NCBI GenBank assembly: GCA_035079385.1
Contig: JAVHKY010000024.1
Span: 5,704,001-5,768,000 of the forward strand
Reading direction: 5' to 3'
DNA: 64,000 nucleotides
Source: Aspidiotus rigidus
Lineage: Eukaryota; Arthropoda; Insecta; Hemiptera; Diaspididae
The notes under the pieces were generated by a model. That model had not been told where the DNA came from. It ran no database searches and saw only the letters and a program-made list of their open reading frames with translations. A program made the translations under genes and the position numbers. This document shows, in pieces, positions 34,116 to 44,076 of the stretch. Position 1 is the first letter of the stretch. The number at the start of each line of letters is the position of its first letter.

Positions 34116-36090
34116 GAAGTTCGATTTTGATGTACTTTTGCTTGATTGTGGAAATGAAGCTTATCATTTTCTATGTATGCTGTGGTATTAAAACGTCTTT
34201 TCAATGTTTCTTATTTTCTTGGAACGGTATGTCGAGATAAATATTCTGATGATAAAATATTTATCGATGAACTTTGACATTTATCACTTGCTCTCGATAC
34301 GTCGACGAGTACATGATTAGAGTGATTAAGTAGGGTTCAAAAACTCATACGAATCCCGGCATATCTTATGTTGAGAAGAGGATATTTTGAACGGCGATAC
34401 GCATTGATTTACTACGTCTCAAAGCTGTCAGAATGATTGCATATCTTATCTATCGAAGGTACGAGTACATCATTTTGCCGTTTCAAATTTAAATTGAAGC
34501 AATCTATTCTCCTGCTCCCAGTCCTCCGATTTGATTGTCGGATATTTCGCAACCTGACGTCAAACTTCTACAGATTCCTCGCGTTTTCTCGGTTTTTGGC
34601 GGTACATCCTGCGATGAAAAGAGTACTATTCACGTTGAGCGATGTATGAGAAGGCTGGTTCGAGGGGTGCGACATTCCCACATCCGTCTCTCTAGATTGG
34701 AAGCTACAATTAACAGAAGATCAAATTAAGGGAAGGTTGTACTTCATTATATTCGGAAGTATAATTTAAAACTACATTTTTGGTTCTCCGATTCTCCATT
34801 TCATGGAGAAATATCAAATCATGCACATATTTTTGGGCGTTTGCAAACAAATACAATATAGAGATATGACAACTTCGATTGTATCGATGTATCACTATCG
34901 ATTGTATCGAAATATCGATTCCTTACTCAACGGTCATGATAAGTTTAGCCTTCATTTTAGCCTATATCATAAATCTAGTACACTATATTTAAAGATAGGT
35001 ATGTCAATCTCGATCACTGCTAACAAGCTTTCGGGGGCTCACTTGCTCCTTTCAGTCGCCCCCCTTCTTAGTCAGTATAAGGCTAGTTAGAGGCCCATAT
35101 AATAAAGACAAAACCTACTAGCCTAGTTCAGGCCTAATTTTATTCGGGGTAGTCAAGCCTAGTATAATGAACGCTAAAGGTCGAAATTTTTCCAAGTTCA
35201 AGGTTATTGATGACGTCATAAAGCGTCGCGTTGCGCGACGCGACGCAGATTTCAGACTGGCATGTAGCCCAGAGACATATACATGTCGAAAGAAACTCGC
35301 AACTTTCGAGACTATTTAACTCTTATAAAAAGACCATAACGACTCACTTTTCAGCATTAAATCCTGCATTTCTCAGTCGGCACGGGAAGAATGAACAAAT
35401 TCTCGAACAGACACAAAAGTAGAGTAATGACCAAGTGAAAAGTATACTTAGAGCCTGGCTACTCTTCCTTCCGTTGCGCCAAACCATTATGGATGAACTC
35501 AAAAAAGCTTCCTGTACTGCAAAAAAGAAATATCATATTTCAGGTCACAGATAGTGGATGGGGGTGCGACATTCCCACCCACGTTTCTCTAGAGTCTAGA
35601 TTGAAAACTACAATTAACAGAAGATCGAATTGGGGGAAAGTAGCAGTTCAATATATTCGGAAGTATAACACATGGACAGCCTTTAATGAACATGCACAGG
35701 CGAAGGTGTGTCTAACAGTACTTTTTGCGCAGAACAAGATGGTGTAGACCGTTTTTCGAGATCTCCTCTCAGTTTATCAGAATTTTGTTTCAAAGTTTGA
35801 AAAAGGCTACAGACCGACTACTCACATCAGAAGCGAATAATGAAGCACTTTGGTGATGAAATTAGTTCTTCGCTTGATGTCAACATTTTATTTATGTCTT
35901 CCTCAGCTTCCCTCGTAATTATCACACAAATTGAATCAGAATTGAAGAATTATTGTCACTTTTAATGTATTAATTTTTTCCACTTCAAAGTTTAACCTAA
36001 AAACACTTCATTATCGTTCGTTTTCTGTTGAGAAAGAAATTCAGTCCGAGATATCTTCCTCATTTCTAAGGATCCTATACCCCCCTCGAA
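34116..36090. other. non-coding, two kinds of local direct repeat
   Basis: A unit of about 105 bp (GGGGTGCGACATTCCCAC...ATATTCGGAAGTATAA) occurs at 34668-34770 and again at 35560-35670. A second unit of about 260 bp (35288-35545) recurs at 37746-38005. A 5' exon for the minus-strand beta-lactamase-like gene could lie here, but I cannot identify it. Confidence 0.5.
35288..35545. repeat. 260-bp dispersed repeat, copy 1
   Basis: Homologous in direct orientation to 37746-38005: both run from CAACTTTCGAGA(C/T)TATT through CAGTCGGCACGG(G/C)AAGAATGAACAA to CTGCAAAAAAGAAA, with small indels. It flanks the Penelope-like and tRNA region on its left. Confidence 0.75.
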
Positions 36091-36094
36091 AAAA

Positions 36095-36425
36095 GCGGTG
36101 TGTACAAACTTGTGTGCTCAGACTGTCCCACGGTTTACGTTGACCAAACTGACCGGAAACTTGAAGATCGGGTCGCGGAACATAGAAAGGCTTTCAAAAA
36201 TCATGACACCGAACGCTCCAACTTCGCCGTTCATCTGGTGGAAAAAATCACACTTTCTTTATCGATACTAGAGTTCATCTCCTACATTCCGCAGATGAAG
36301 GCTCGAACCTTACCGCTCTTGAGGAAATATACAAGATTATAAAACACTGCAAAGATTCCTCCCTCCCTCCTCTCGCTAATAAAATTATACCAGAGTCGAC
36401 GCTTATGAGGGTAGAAGAGGAAATA
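36095..36425 (+). mobile_element. Penelope-like element fragment with GIY-YIG endonuclease remnant
   Basis: A frame beginning just before 36100 reads SGVYKLVCSDCPTVYVDQTD, then RKLEDRVAEHRKAF. This is the GIY-YIG nuclease pattern (normally YVGQTxRxLxxRxxEH) found in Penelope-like retroelements. The usual Gly after Val is replaced by Asp. A one-base shift near the A-run at 36243-36248 moves the frame, after which homology-like sequence (LTALEEIYKIIKH) continues. No reverse transcriptase is seen upstream. It is a decayed 3' fragment. Confidence 0.7.
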
Positions 36426-36441
36426 TGATGAAAAAATCTCT

Positions 36442-36516
36442 CGGCCCGAGCGGGAATCGAACCCGCGACCTCTCGTTCTCATAACGAGTGCTATAACTAG
36501 ACTAAGCTACCAGGCC
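36442..36516 (-). tRNA. tRNA-like gene with atypical anticodon loop
   Basis: The 75-nt minus-strand sequence folds as a textbook cloverleaf: acceptor GGCCTGG/TCGGGCC with two wobbles, D arm GCTT...TAGC, 5-bp anticodon stem CTCGT/ACGAG, 5-nt variable loop, T arm GCGGG-TTCGATT-CCCGC, discriminator G. The A box (TAGCTTAGTCTAG) and B box (GGTTCGATTCC) are intact and a T6 Pol III terminator follows about 5 bases downstream. The anticodon loop is TATGAGA: position 33 is A rather than the invariant U, and positions 34-36 read TGA without the long variable arm of a Ser tRNA. It could be a pseudo-tRNA, a SINE head or a recoded tRNA. Identity is not assigned. Confidence 0.65.
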
Positions 36517-37380
36517 CTAAGTTTATATCGTCATATTTTGCCTTTAGATGAAAGTTCCATGTTGTGAATGAGAGGGTCCACGGACCACAATACATTAGGC
36601 TGTTGCAAATGCACACTAAATCCTGTAAGAAGGAGCCGCAAATGCTCTGGAGGAGGGGTTAATGACTTATTTTTGTCTGATTCTTTTTGTGTTAGTTTTT
36701 AATTTTCATTTGTACGTGTCAGGACTTTTCAAAACGACCTAACGATGGTACATAGTCACTGAAACGCGTCTATACTCAATAAATTTATATGAGATTGTGA
36801 TTTTTCAAATATTTTTTATTCAACTCCGTTCTCGCTCAGATTATTTGGTCTTTCATTGTTCTAGATCTTAGCGGACTGATACGAAATAAAAAAATATATA
36901 CCTCTAATACTATTTTCCTAACTGTTTCCTTGTCTTAAACCTATTTGTAAATGAAATGCATCTGGAATTCTTTCCATTTTTTCACACGTTTTCTGAAGTG
37001 GGAACACTGATTACGTCTTGATTGCTTGACTAGGCGTACGATTTTCTGCGTGGGTAATGCGCAGGCGCGCATCGCGTGAATCAGTGTGACCAAGATTACT
37101 CTCATAAATTTCCCCTTTCAAACATCTGTATTTGATCATGAAATGACTCTCAGAAAAAATGCATGAGAGCTAATCAAGTGAAAATATTATGTGTTCTAAA
37201 GGAAAGTATATGCAACATTTCTGTACTTTTCTTTCTATATCTTAGGGTTTGTAATGATATAATACAATTTTAAAAAAGTGTCAGTCTCAAGTAATTTTCA
37301 AGCATTGAAACGCAATTTGTCGAAAAACGGCAAATAGCATTGTGTTCAGCGTGAAAAATATTTCTAGAAACACTTTTGCT
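36517..37380. other. non-coding, possible retroelement tail
   Basis: It contains CACTGAAACGCGTCTATACTCAATAAATTT near 36760-36792, a motif style also seen at 14.8 kb and at 60.5 kb that resembles Penelope-like 3' ends. It may be the tail of the GIY-YIG fragment. Nothing else is recognised. Confidence 0.35.
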
Positions 37381-37673
37381 ACAGTCTATTCCACGAGAAG
37401 TTAACATTATAGAGGATAGACAAGGGTGATCCGATAGACAACCCGCATATCATGGAATTTCGTTCCCATGTTAAAATTAGGCCCCGCTTTCACGCAGCGA
37501 CTTCTGTTAATCGCATGTAATTCAATAATTCTTACCAATATTGTAAATTGAGTACGGACGAGCAATTGGCCATTATACTGTATTATAATGCAACTTGCAA
37601 TAGTGTACATGTACCTAAGCGTCGCCTTTTAGCCCCTTAGTTTATATTATTGAACTCTTGTGTAATAGACTGT
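37381..37673. mobile_element. Tc1/mariner-type MITE (CAGTCT ends), copy 1
   Basis: The ends are (TA)CAGTCTATTCCACGAGA and ...AATAGACTG(TA), with TA on both outer sides as expected for Tc1/mariner insertions. The ends match the element at 49041-49177. About 290 bp, non-coding. Confidence 0.7.
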
Positions 37674-39560
37674 AGTTCATGATCATTTCAAAAGTTTGAA
37701 ATTTGTTCATGTGTGTAATTCAAGACCAAATTTTTTAATAAAAACCAACTCACAACTTTCGAGATTATTCAACTCTTATAAATAAATACTAAAGAGACCA
37801 TAACGACTCACTACTCAGTATTAAATCCGGTGTTTTCCAGTCGGCACGGCAAGAATGAACAAGTTCTCAAATAGACACATAGAGTAATGACCAAGTAGAA
37901 AATACTCAGACGCTAGCTCTTTTTTCTTCCGTTGCGCCATATCATTATAGGTGAACTCAAAAAATCTTCCTGTAATGCAAAAAAGAAAAATCGTGTTCTA
38001 GGTTTCAATTCTAAATTAGGTCAATGCCGCGCCTTCTTCATGACGTGATCAGTAGATCAAAATCTTATCCTAGCCTGTGTGCTAATGGAGGCTAAGATTG
38101 ACGGCTCACACTATGCGTCACAATACCACTAGGTATATAGTACTTCACATTTCAGTCACTTTTGGCCGTGACGGTCCAAAAACCACGCCACTGTAGGTGA
38201 TACCGAGGAGTAGAAATGATTTACTGACACTGTGACGTTCCACAAAGGGGTCATATCAGCGGAACATTGTGCTGGGGCACAGTATTCTTCAACTCTGACC
38301 CTGATGAGGCAGTCATAAAGGAGTCACAGTACTCACAGACATTATTTGGAGACCCATTAATAAGTATAAGAATAAATTTCACGAACTCATTCACGAACAT
38401 GTCTGTCCCATCTCTGTCATGAGAGAGTATTTACACCACTTAGGTCAGATGACGTCACTTCACCATTGTCAATGCCATTGTACAGCAGAAAAAATTGCAT
38501 CATTGCCTCAGAATACGACCTTCGACACAACTATATAACACACCCGAGGAACTGGATACGACGAACAAGTGCCTCGCATGTCCCTCGCGTCACATTACCG
38601 CTTCAATATTTTAATAATGTTCAATATTTTCGAATATATTTCTTTAACGTTGCTCACAGTCATGTGGCGATCTGTTAGACTGAGGTGCTCACGGCTCTTT
38701 CGCTCTGTTCTTTCGCCCCCTAGGATACTCTTTGATTAAGAAGTGAAAGTAAGATTTTATTTTCTTGGTAGCCAAGGAGAACATTGAACTTGTGCTCGGT
38801 AGCTCCATGTCCGAAAAGGTTGAACGCTCCGTTGTGAACCACGTTGGGCTAACTAGCTGACGGGCTCAATCTGATTCTTGGATATAGGAGTACTAAGGAT
38901 GGGTGGGTCACGAGTTCACTTACTCCGCTCGTTCGTCCCATTCTTGGCTTAGTATGTGTAGTATAGTAGTTTATGTTGGACTGAGTAGCTCACATTCTTA
39001 GCCTAGTAGAAGTTTAGTACGTTGTACGCTATAGGCCAACTAACTTGGTCCACTCAGTCGCCTGAACAGCCTAGTATAAGATTAATATAGGCTTATGACG
39101 TCTTACTATGACCCGCTTTCTCTCTCTCTGGCTCTGGTGTACCACCATGTTGGGCTAGGTAGCTAATGCTTAGTTTAGCCTGTGTATTATAGGCTAATTT
39201 ATAAAGTAGCAGAGGTCGAAATTCTTACAAATCCTTACAATGAAGCCTAGGGTATGTCAGCTCTAGTAAGGGAAAACCTAGTTCAAGGACCAGGATAAGC
39301 TATTTAGCTTAACATACACTACATGAAGCCCTTAGTACGAGTATATAATATGTCAGGCCTAGTATAGCTCAGTATACATACTGTAAGTCAGCTCTAGTAG
39401 ACCCCTATAAATACCATGGGCCTCCATATTTAGTCTTACGTCAACATGTCCCTACAGTTTCTTTTTCAAGTGAGAAATTTGCACAATTAGTGGAGTTATT
39501 TTGCATCTCTCAATAGTGCTGAGTTTTATCTTTTGCTCTGGTACTTGGTCTAATAGTTCT
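37674..39560. other. non-coding with dispersed repeats
   Basis: It holds the second copy of the 260-bp repeat (37746-38005) and, from about 38.9 to 39.4 kb, many CCTAGTATA / GGCTAGT words like those at 10.0 kb. The plus frame at 38466-38678 has no support. Confidence 0.5.
37746..38005. repeat. 260-bp dispersed repeat, copy 2
   Basis: Direct-orientation partner of 35288-35545 (about 80-85% by eye). The two copies bracket the GIY-YIG fragment, the tRNA-like gene and a MITE. Confidence 0.75.
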
Positions 39561-40140
39561 GACAGGGAATCTGTTCTATGGTGGCCTATTCTGAAAAACT
39601 CGCCGTACACCGTGTGATATTCGGTGATAACTTACCTACCCTAATAAAGGAATTCGATATAGGAAAATTTTGAATTTCGAGTCATAATATACCTATGATG
39701 GGAAAGGGACTACGAAAAATTCCGATTTTTGAGTCATAAAATAAATGATAGGAGGATTTAAAAAATTTAGACCTTCAAGCCGTAATATATCGTAGGAGAA
39801 CTTCGGAAAAATTTGACTTTCAAGCCATAACAATGATGTACGTGGTTGCTGGTTTTGGTGAGGAACTGCATAAGATACTGAACGCGCAAGTGATAAGAAT
39901 AGGGCCGCGCGTCTCCTTGTTGATGAAGTTGAAGGAGGAGTAATCTAAGTAGTATCCTAAGAGAATTTTTAAAATCAAGCATCAGATATAGAACTACAAG
40001 AATTCTAGCGACAAAAAATAAACCAGAGCTTTTTTATTTTTTCGTTATTTAAATTTCTCTCGCGGCACTCATGAAACCTTCCGCAACTGCTGGCGAAGGT
40101 TCTCTTATATATAGTTCCATTAATATTAGTGTACAAAGAA

Positions 40141-40300
40141 TACCATACAAACCTTTCATGGGAATATGAGGTACTCTATCGTCTTCTGAATTCGCTGGAG
40201 ATGACACAATCTGCATGTTTGGTGCGAGAAGGTTTCGTATCTTCTGACGATGCAGTTATCCAGATTCCAGCGAACATTGGATAAATCGACCAACTGCTCA
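40141..40300 (+). pseudogene. shuffled fragments of a beta-lactamase-like gene
   Basis: Immediately upstream of the intact ORF, 40160-40215 resembles the coding stretch at 40781-40835 (CATGGGAATATGA...GACACAATCTG). It is followed directly by 40215-40275, which resembles 40481-40535 (GCATGTTTGGTGCGAGAAGGTTT). The order is inverted relative to the gene, and an in-frame stop (TAA at about 40280) separates this from the ORF. It is a rearranged relic of another copy. Confidence 0.75.
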
Positions 40301-40332
40301 ATTTCTTTCTCAATGGAACTGGAACTCCTGGA

Positions 40333-42270
40333 ATGGCTGCCGCAATAATCGTAAACGGAGAACCTATATTCACTCGCCCTTATGGATTACGCGATCATTC
40401 GGATGAGAAATCTCACGTTACCACGAATTCACTATTTGAGATCGGCTCGTGTACAAAAGCGTTCACCTCCTACCTAGTGGCATGTTTGGTGCGAGAAGGT
40501 TTAGTAGCTTATGACGATCCAGTTATTCAGCACATCACCGAATTCCAGCTCAGCGACCCATATATCACGAGGAACATACATGTTAAGGACTTACTCTCTC
40601 ATGCATCAGGTTTGCCTGGTCATGATGCTGTTTGGTATCACTCGAAAGCTCCGAGAAACGAACTCTTGGAAAGAATCCCATACTTGGACCTCAGTTACGG
40701 ACTTCGTGAGATGTATCAATACAGTAATATAATGTACGCGATTGCAGGTATTCTAATAGAAAGAATAACGAAGCACCCATGGGAATATGAAGTCCGCCAT
40801 CGTATTCTGCATCCGCTCAATATGACGCAATCTGTAGTTTCATTTGACGAGGTTGAAAATCTACCCGATAATTTTGATGTTGCAAAGGGACATACCGTTG
40901 ACCCGCCTAGCACGCGTATCGCTCTGCTGCCGCGTGGGGATATTACGATGGTAGGACCGGCCGGAAGCATACATTCTTCTTTGAACGACATGATTAAGTG
41001 GACTCAATTTCAAATGTCTGAGACCGTTCCTAAAGAAATGCATGTTTTGAAAACTCCGCAAGTATACGATTTGCTCTTCAACGCATCTACTGACAGTCAT
41101 CTCAGTACTCTGCTAGGATATGGGTACGGTTGGAGGATCGCTCTTTATCGAGGGCAGTACGTTATCACACACTCTGGTCAAACAGACGGATTTTGCGCAT
41201 GCGTCGCTCTATTTCCTGAGAAAAAACACGCATATATCTTGTTGGGAAATATGGACACTACCGCCCACAACCTGTTTGATTTGGTCAAGAGAATGGACGA
41301 TATTATGGCGAATGTCACTTTAGAAGAATCAGATGAAGAATGGCTGTCGAAACTGTTCACGTCTTTTCAGAAATCATATAGCTATAATTTTTTGGAAGAA
41401 CCAGTGGATCAACCGGAGCAATACTTGGGTAATTATCATCATCCGGGGTACGGGAATGTCAAAATTTCCATTATCAAGTCTGAATTATCAGTCACGTTTA
41501 ACAACATACGCTACGTTTTGAAACCTCAGAAACGAGGCGACGGTTTCATTCTGGTCAGTCAAATATTGGCGAGGACGGATGGAGGACACGAATGCGAATG
41601 CTGTTTTCTACACAATTCTTCGGGTGAGGTGACCGCTTGTCGTATCGGCTTTGAATCGGCGTTGCCCTTCATAGTCTTCACGAAGCAATTTTCCGGAAAG
41701 AATGACTTGCAATATCTCGAGTCATTCGTGGGAACATTCGAGCGCGGTACAACGACTGTACAAATTCGTCTGAATCGAGAGAAGTGTTTATTGGTCGCCA
41801 GTGGAGTCCCGCAATATGATCCTGGGAGATTGGAACCACTCAAACTCGATTGCTTCACACTCGGTCGTAGCACTCTGGTTTTTGAGTTCGATCGCGCGAA
41901 TGGTACGATCTCGGAGTTGAAGGTAGGCCTACACCAAGGAACAAATGTGCTTCACGTCCTAGAAAAGCAATCTCTAGTTTCATTTGACGAGGTTGAAAAA
42001 CTACCCGATGATTTTGATGTTGCAGAGGGATATACCGTTGACCCCAATAGCACGCGTATCGCTCTGTTGCTGCTTGGGGATTATACGATGGTAGGGCGTG
42101 CCGGAAGCATACATTCTTCTTTGAACGACATGATTAAGTGGACTCAATTTCAAATGTCTGAGACCGCTCCCAAAGAAATGCATGGTTTGAAACTCCGCAA
42201 GTATACGATTTGCTCTTCAACACATCTACTGACGGTCATCTCAGTAGTCAGCAAGGATATGGATGTGTGA
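40333..42270 (+). CDS. serine beta-lactamase/PBP-like protein, copy 2 with fused tandem fragment
   Basis: An intronless ORF of 645 codons. The block from about 40283 to 41970 is almost identical to copy 1 at 32279-33970 but in the opposite direction. By eye only about five residues differ over roughly 545, among them Ser/Ala in LLSHxSG, His/Tyr in WExEV and His/Pro in DPxST. SCTK, YSN and HSG are all intact. The start is internal: the hydrophobic N-terminus of copy 1 is missing and a stop lies just upstream. After residue 546 the frame runs into a second partial copy (SFDEVEKLPDDFDVAEGY...) that repeats residues of the mid-region and then shifts. Probably a cytosolic or unexpressed enzyme copy; no promoter is evident. 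Confidence 0.75.
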   Translation: MAAAIIVNGEPIFTRPYGLRDHSDEKSHVTTNSLFEIGSCTKAFTSYLVACLVREGLVAYDDPVIQHITEFQLSDPYITRNIHVKDLLSHASGLPGHDAVWYHSKAPRNELLERIPYLDLSYGLREMYQYSNIMYAIAGILIERITKHPWEYEVRHRILHPLNMTQSVVSFDEVENLPDNFDVAKGHTVDPPSTRIALLPRGDITMVGPAGSIHSSLNDMIKWTQFQMSETVPKEMHVLKTPQVYDLLFNASTDSHLSTLLGYGYGWRIALYRGQYVITHSGQTDGFCACVALFPEKKHAYILLGNMDTTAHNLFDLVKRMDDIMANVTLEESDEEWLSKLFTSFQKSYSYNFLEEPVDQPEQYLGNYHHPGYGNVKISIIKSELSVTFNNIRYVLKPQKRGDGFILVSQILARTDGGHECECCFLHNSSGEVTACRIGFESALPFIVFTKQFSGKNDLQYLESFVGTFERGTTTVQIRLNREKCLLVASGVPQYDPGRLEPLKLDCFTLGRSTLVFEFDRANGTISELKVGLHQGTNVLHVLEKQSLVSFDEVEKLPDDFDVAEGYTVDPNSTRIALLLLGDYTMVGRAGSIHSSLNDMIKWTQFQMSETAPKEMHGLKLRKYTICSSTHLLTVISVVSKDMDV

Positions 42271-42693
42271 CTTGCGATGAGAAAAGGATGCTCATTGCCC
42301 ATGTGCGCAGGAACACCATTTCTCTCTGATTCAACATCTTATCAGAGAGAAATGGTGTTCCTGTCAGTGGGCAATGAGCATCCTTTTCTCTTTGTAAGTC
42401 ACATATGGTTGGGTGATCGCTCTTTGTCGGAGGCAGTACGTTATCAAACAGTCTGGTCAAACTTACGAATTTTGCGCATTCGTCGCTCTATTTCCCGAGA
42501 AGAAACACGCATATATCTTGACCGTCTACAGCCTGTTTGCTTTGGTCAATTGAATGGACGATATTATGGCGAATGTCACTTTAGAAGAATCAGATGAAGT
42601 ATGGTTGTCGAAACTGTTCACGTCTTTTCAGAAATCACATAGGTATAATTTTTTCGAAGAACCAATGGATCAACCGCGGAGGAACACTCTGGT

Positions 42694-42724
<31 letters not shown>

Positions 42725-42850
42725 TAGGGTACGTACAGAAATATCAAAATTTCTATCATCGAGTCTGAATTGCCAGTCACGTTTAATAACATACGGAAAG
42801 TTTTGAAATATGAGAAACAAGGAGAGTATTTCATTTTTCTCAATCACATA
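41971..42850 (+). pseudogene. tandem, degenerate third copy of the beta-lactamase-like gene
   Basis: From 41971 the sequence repeats the gene from the SFDEVE region onward, as a diverged copy: frame lost near 42190, interrupted by a hairpin insertion at 42267-42402, internal deletion near 42525, and a CAT/ATC expansion near 42697-42723 replacing the HHPGYG region. Homology fades by about 42850. Its divergence from the intact copies is much larger than theirs from each other, so this duplication is older or unconstrained. Confidence 0.85.
42267..42402. mobile_element. 136-bp hairpin MITE inside the pseudogene
   Basis: Two arms of about 62 bp (GTGACTTGCGATGAGAAAAGG at the left and its near reverse complement at the right) leave only a short loop. 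The flanks are ATATGGAT and ATATGGTT, 7 of 8 matching, consistent with an 8-bp target-site duplication of hAT type. The intact paralogue lacks the insert. The element supplies the stop codon that ends the copy 2 ORF. Confidence 0.85.
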
Positions 42851-43690
42851 TTGTACTGTTACGACCGAACAATGTCAATAAGAGAAATAATAGTTGATTT
42901 TAACACGTGTCTTTTATTAACGTAGGACACTTTAAGAGTGTCTAGTCAAACCGTTCACAACGACACGAACAACATTTCGATTAAGTACGTATAAGAAAAT
43001 TAAGACTACCTACACGATTTGAGAGTAGTTGCGCCAGACGGAGACTGACTAAAAACTGATTCAAAAATGATCCTTATAGCTGAGTTAGTTAAAAGAGAAA
43101 TATAGTATGAAGTTGGATATCAAAGTACGTATAGATATAACTTAGTAAAGTACCAATACAAAATGATAGATTAATCACGCATAAATAAGATTAGAAAAAT
43201 AATGAGATAGTCTAAAGTTTAGAGTAAAAGACGAGAAAATAGATATGATAGACCTAGTACTCATACTTAGAGATTAACGAAGATTATAATAAAACGGACA
43301 GTCTAAACTCGTATTCGATCTAAGATGACGCAAGAGCGTCGATACGTCCACATATACACTCGTTTATATTTATATGAATAAAGTGGTAACTCTAGGGCCT
43401 ATTTTCTTTTCTTTCTATTTATAGTGAAAACCACGAAAAAATCTTCTCATTAATTTTGATATGTAATACGAAATAGATATTTTAGGTGCAGCTAGGGTCA
43501 ATAACTCGGCACAGAAAAGTCGTAGGAAGTTTGGCAGAGGTACAAATTAAAGATAAAATTTAGGTACAAAGTTCGTAGATTTGAACTATACCTACATAAT
43601 ATAATACTTCGTGTTTTTGAGCTAGAACAAATTTAATCCGATCTCTCATTTAAGTGGCTCGATAGTCGAAATTTTTTGAAGTCCTCTACT
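42851..43690. other. unassigned DNA inside the inverted-repeat segment
   Basis: It begins TGTTACGACCGAACAATGTC near 42857, which could be the 5' end of a solo LTR, but no matching end or flanking duplication is visible. No coding frame. Confidence 0.35.
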
Positions 43691-44076
43691 GAGTATGATG
43701 GAGGGAGGGCTTGGAGGAATTTCGACTTTCGAGCTATTTATGATAAGAGGGCGGACATTTAAGAATTTCGACTTTCGTGCTATATATATGATTGGAGAGG
43801 GACTTTCGAGTTTTGATTTTTTAGGTGTTTTGGACTTGAAAAAATGTTATGATTGGAAAATTTTTGAAGCCCATCTTTGAGGTTGCCTAACGTTTATTGT
43901 TCAGAGATCGAAATTTCTCGAAGTTCCCCTTTTATCATATATTACGGCTTGAAAGTCAAAATTTTTCCAAATTCAACTCCTTTATTAGGGTAGGTAATTG
44001 TTTTCGCCGGACGTCATACGGCGCACACCGTACGGTGAATTTTTTTAAATAACCCCCCGTAGAACAGGTTCACTGT

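Larger units (their letters stand above)
39562..44076. mobile_element. inverted-repeat-bounded segment carrying beta-lactamase-like copy 2
   Basis: The left end (39562 to about 39700) and the right end (about 43925-44076) are diverged reverse complements. They share CTGTTCTA(C/T)GG, CGTAC followed by GGTGTG-like sequence, an ACCTACCCTAATAAAGG block and GGAAAAATTTTGA(C/A)TTTC. Subterminal copies of a roughly 60-bp unit built around TTTCAAGCCGTAATATATGAT occur on both sides, in both orientations on the right. Between the ends lie only beta-lactamase-like sequences (one intact ORF and broken copies), a hairpin MITE and about 800 bp of unassigned DNA. No transposase and no clean target-site duplication are seen, so element status is an inference. 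Confidence 0.6.

Noticed and set aside
40333..42270. Bacterial contamination as the source of the beta-lactamase-like ORFs
   Set aside because: The flanks are insect-like repeats and split genes, no bacterial genes are adjacent, and the copies are embedded with MITEs and an AATAAA signal.
42857..43433. Solo LTR starting TGTTACGACC
   Set aside because: No matching CA end, target duplication or second copy is visible, so it was left unassigned.
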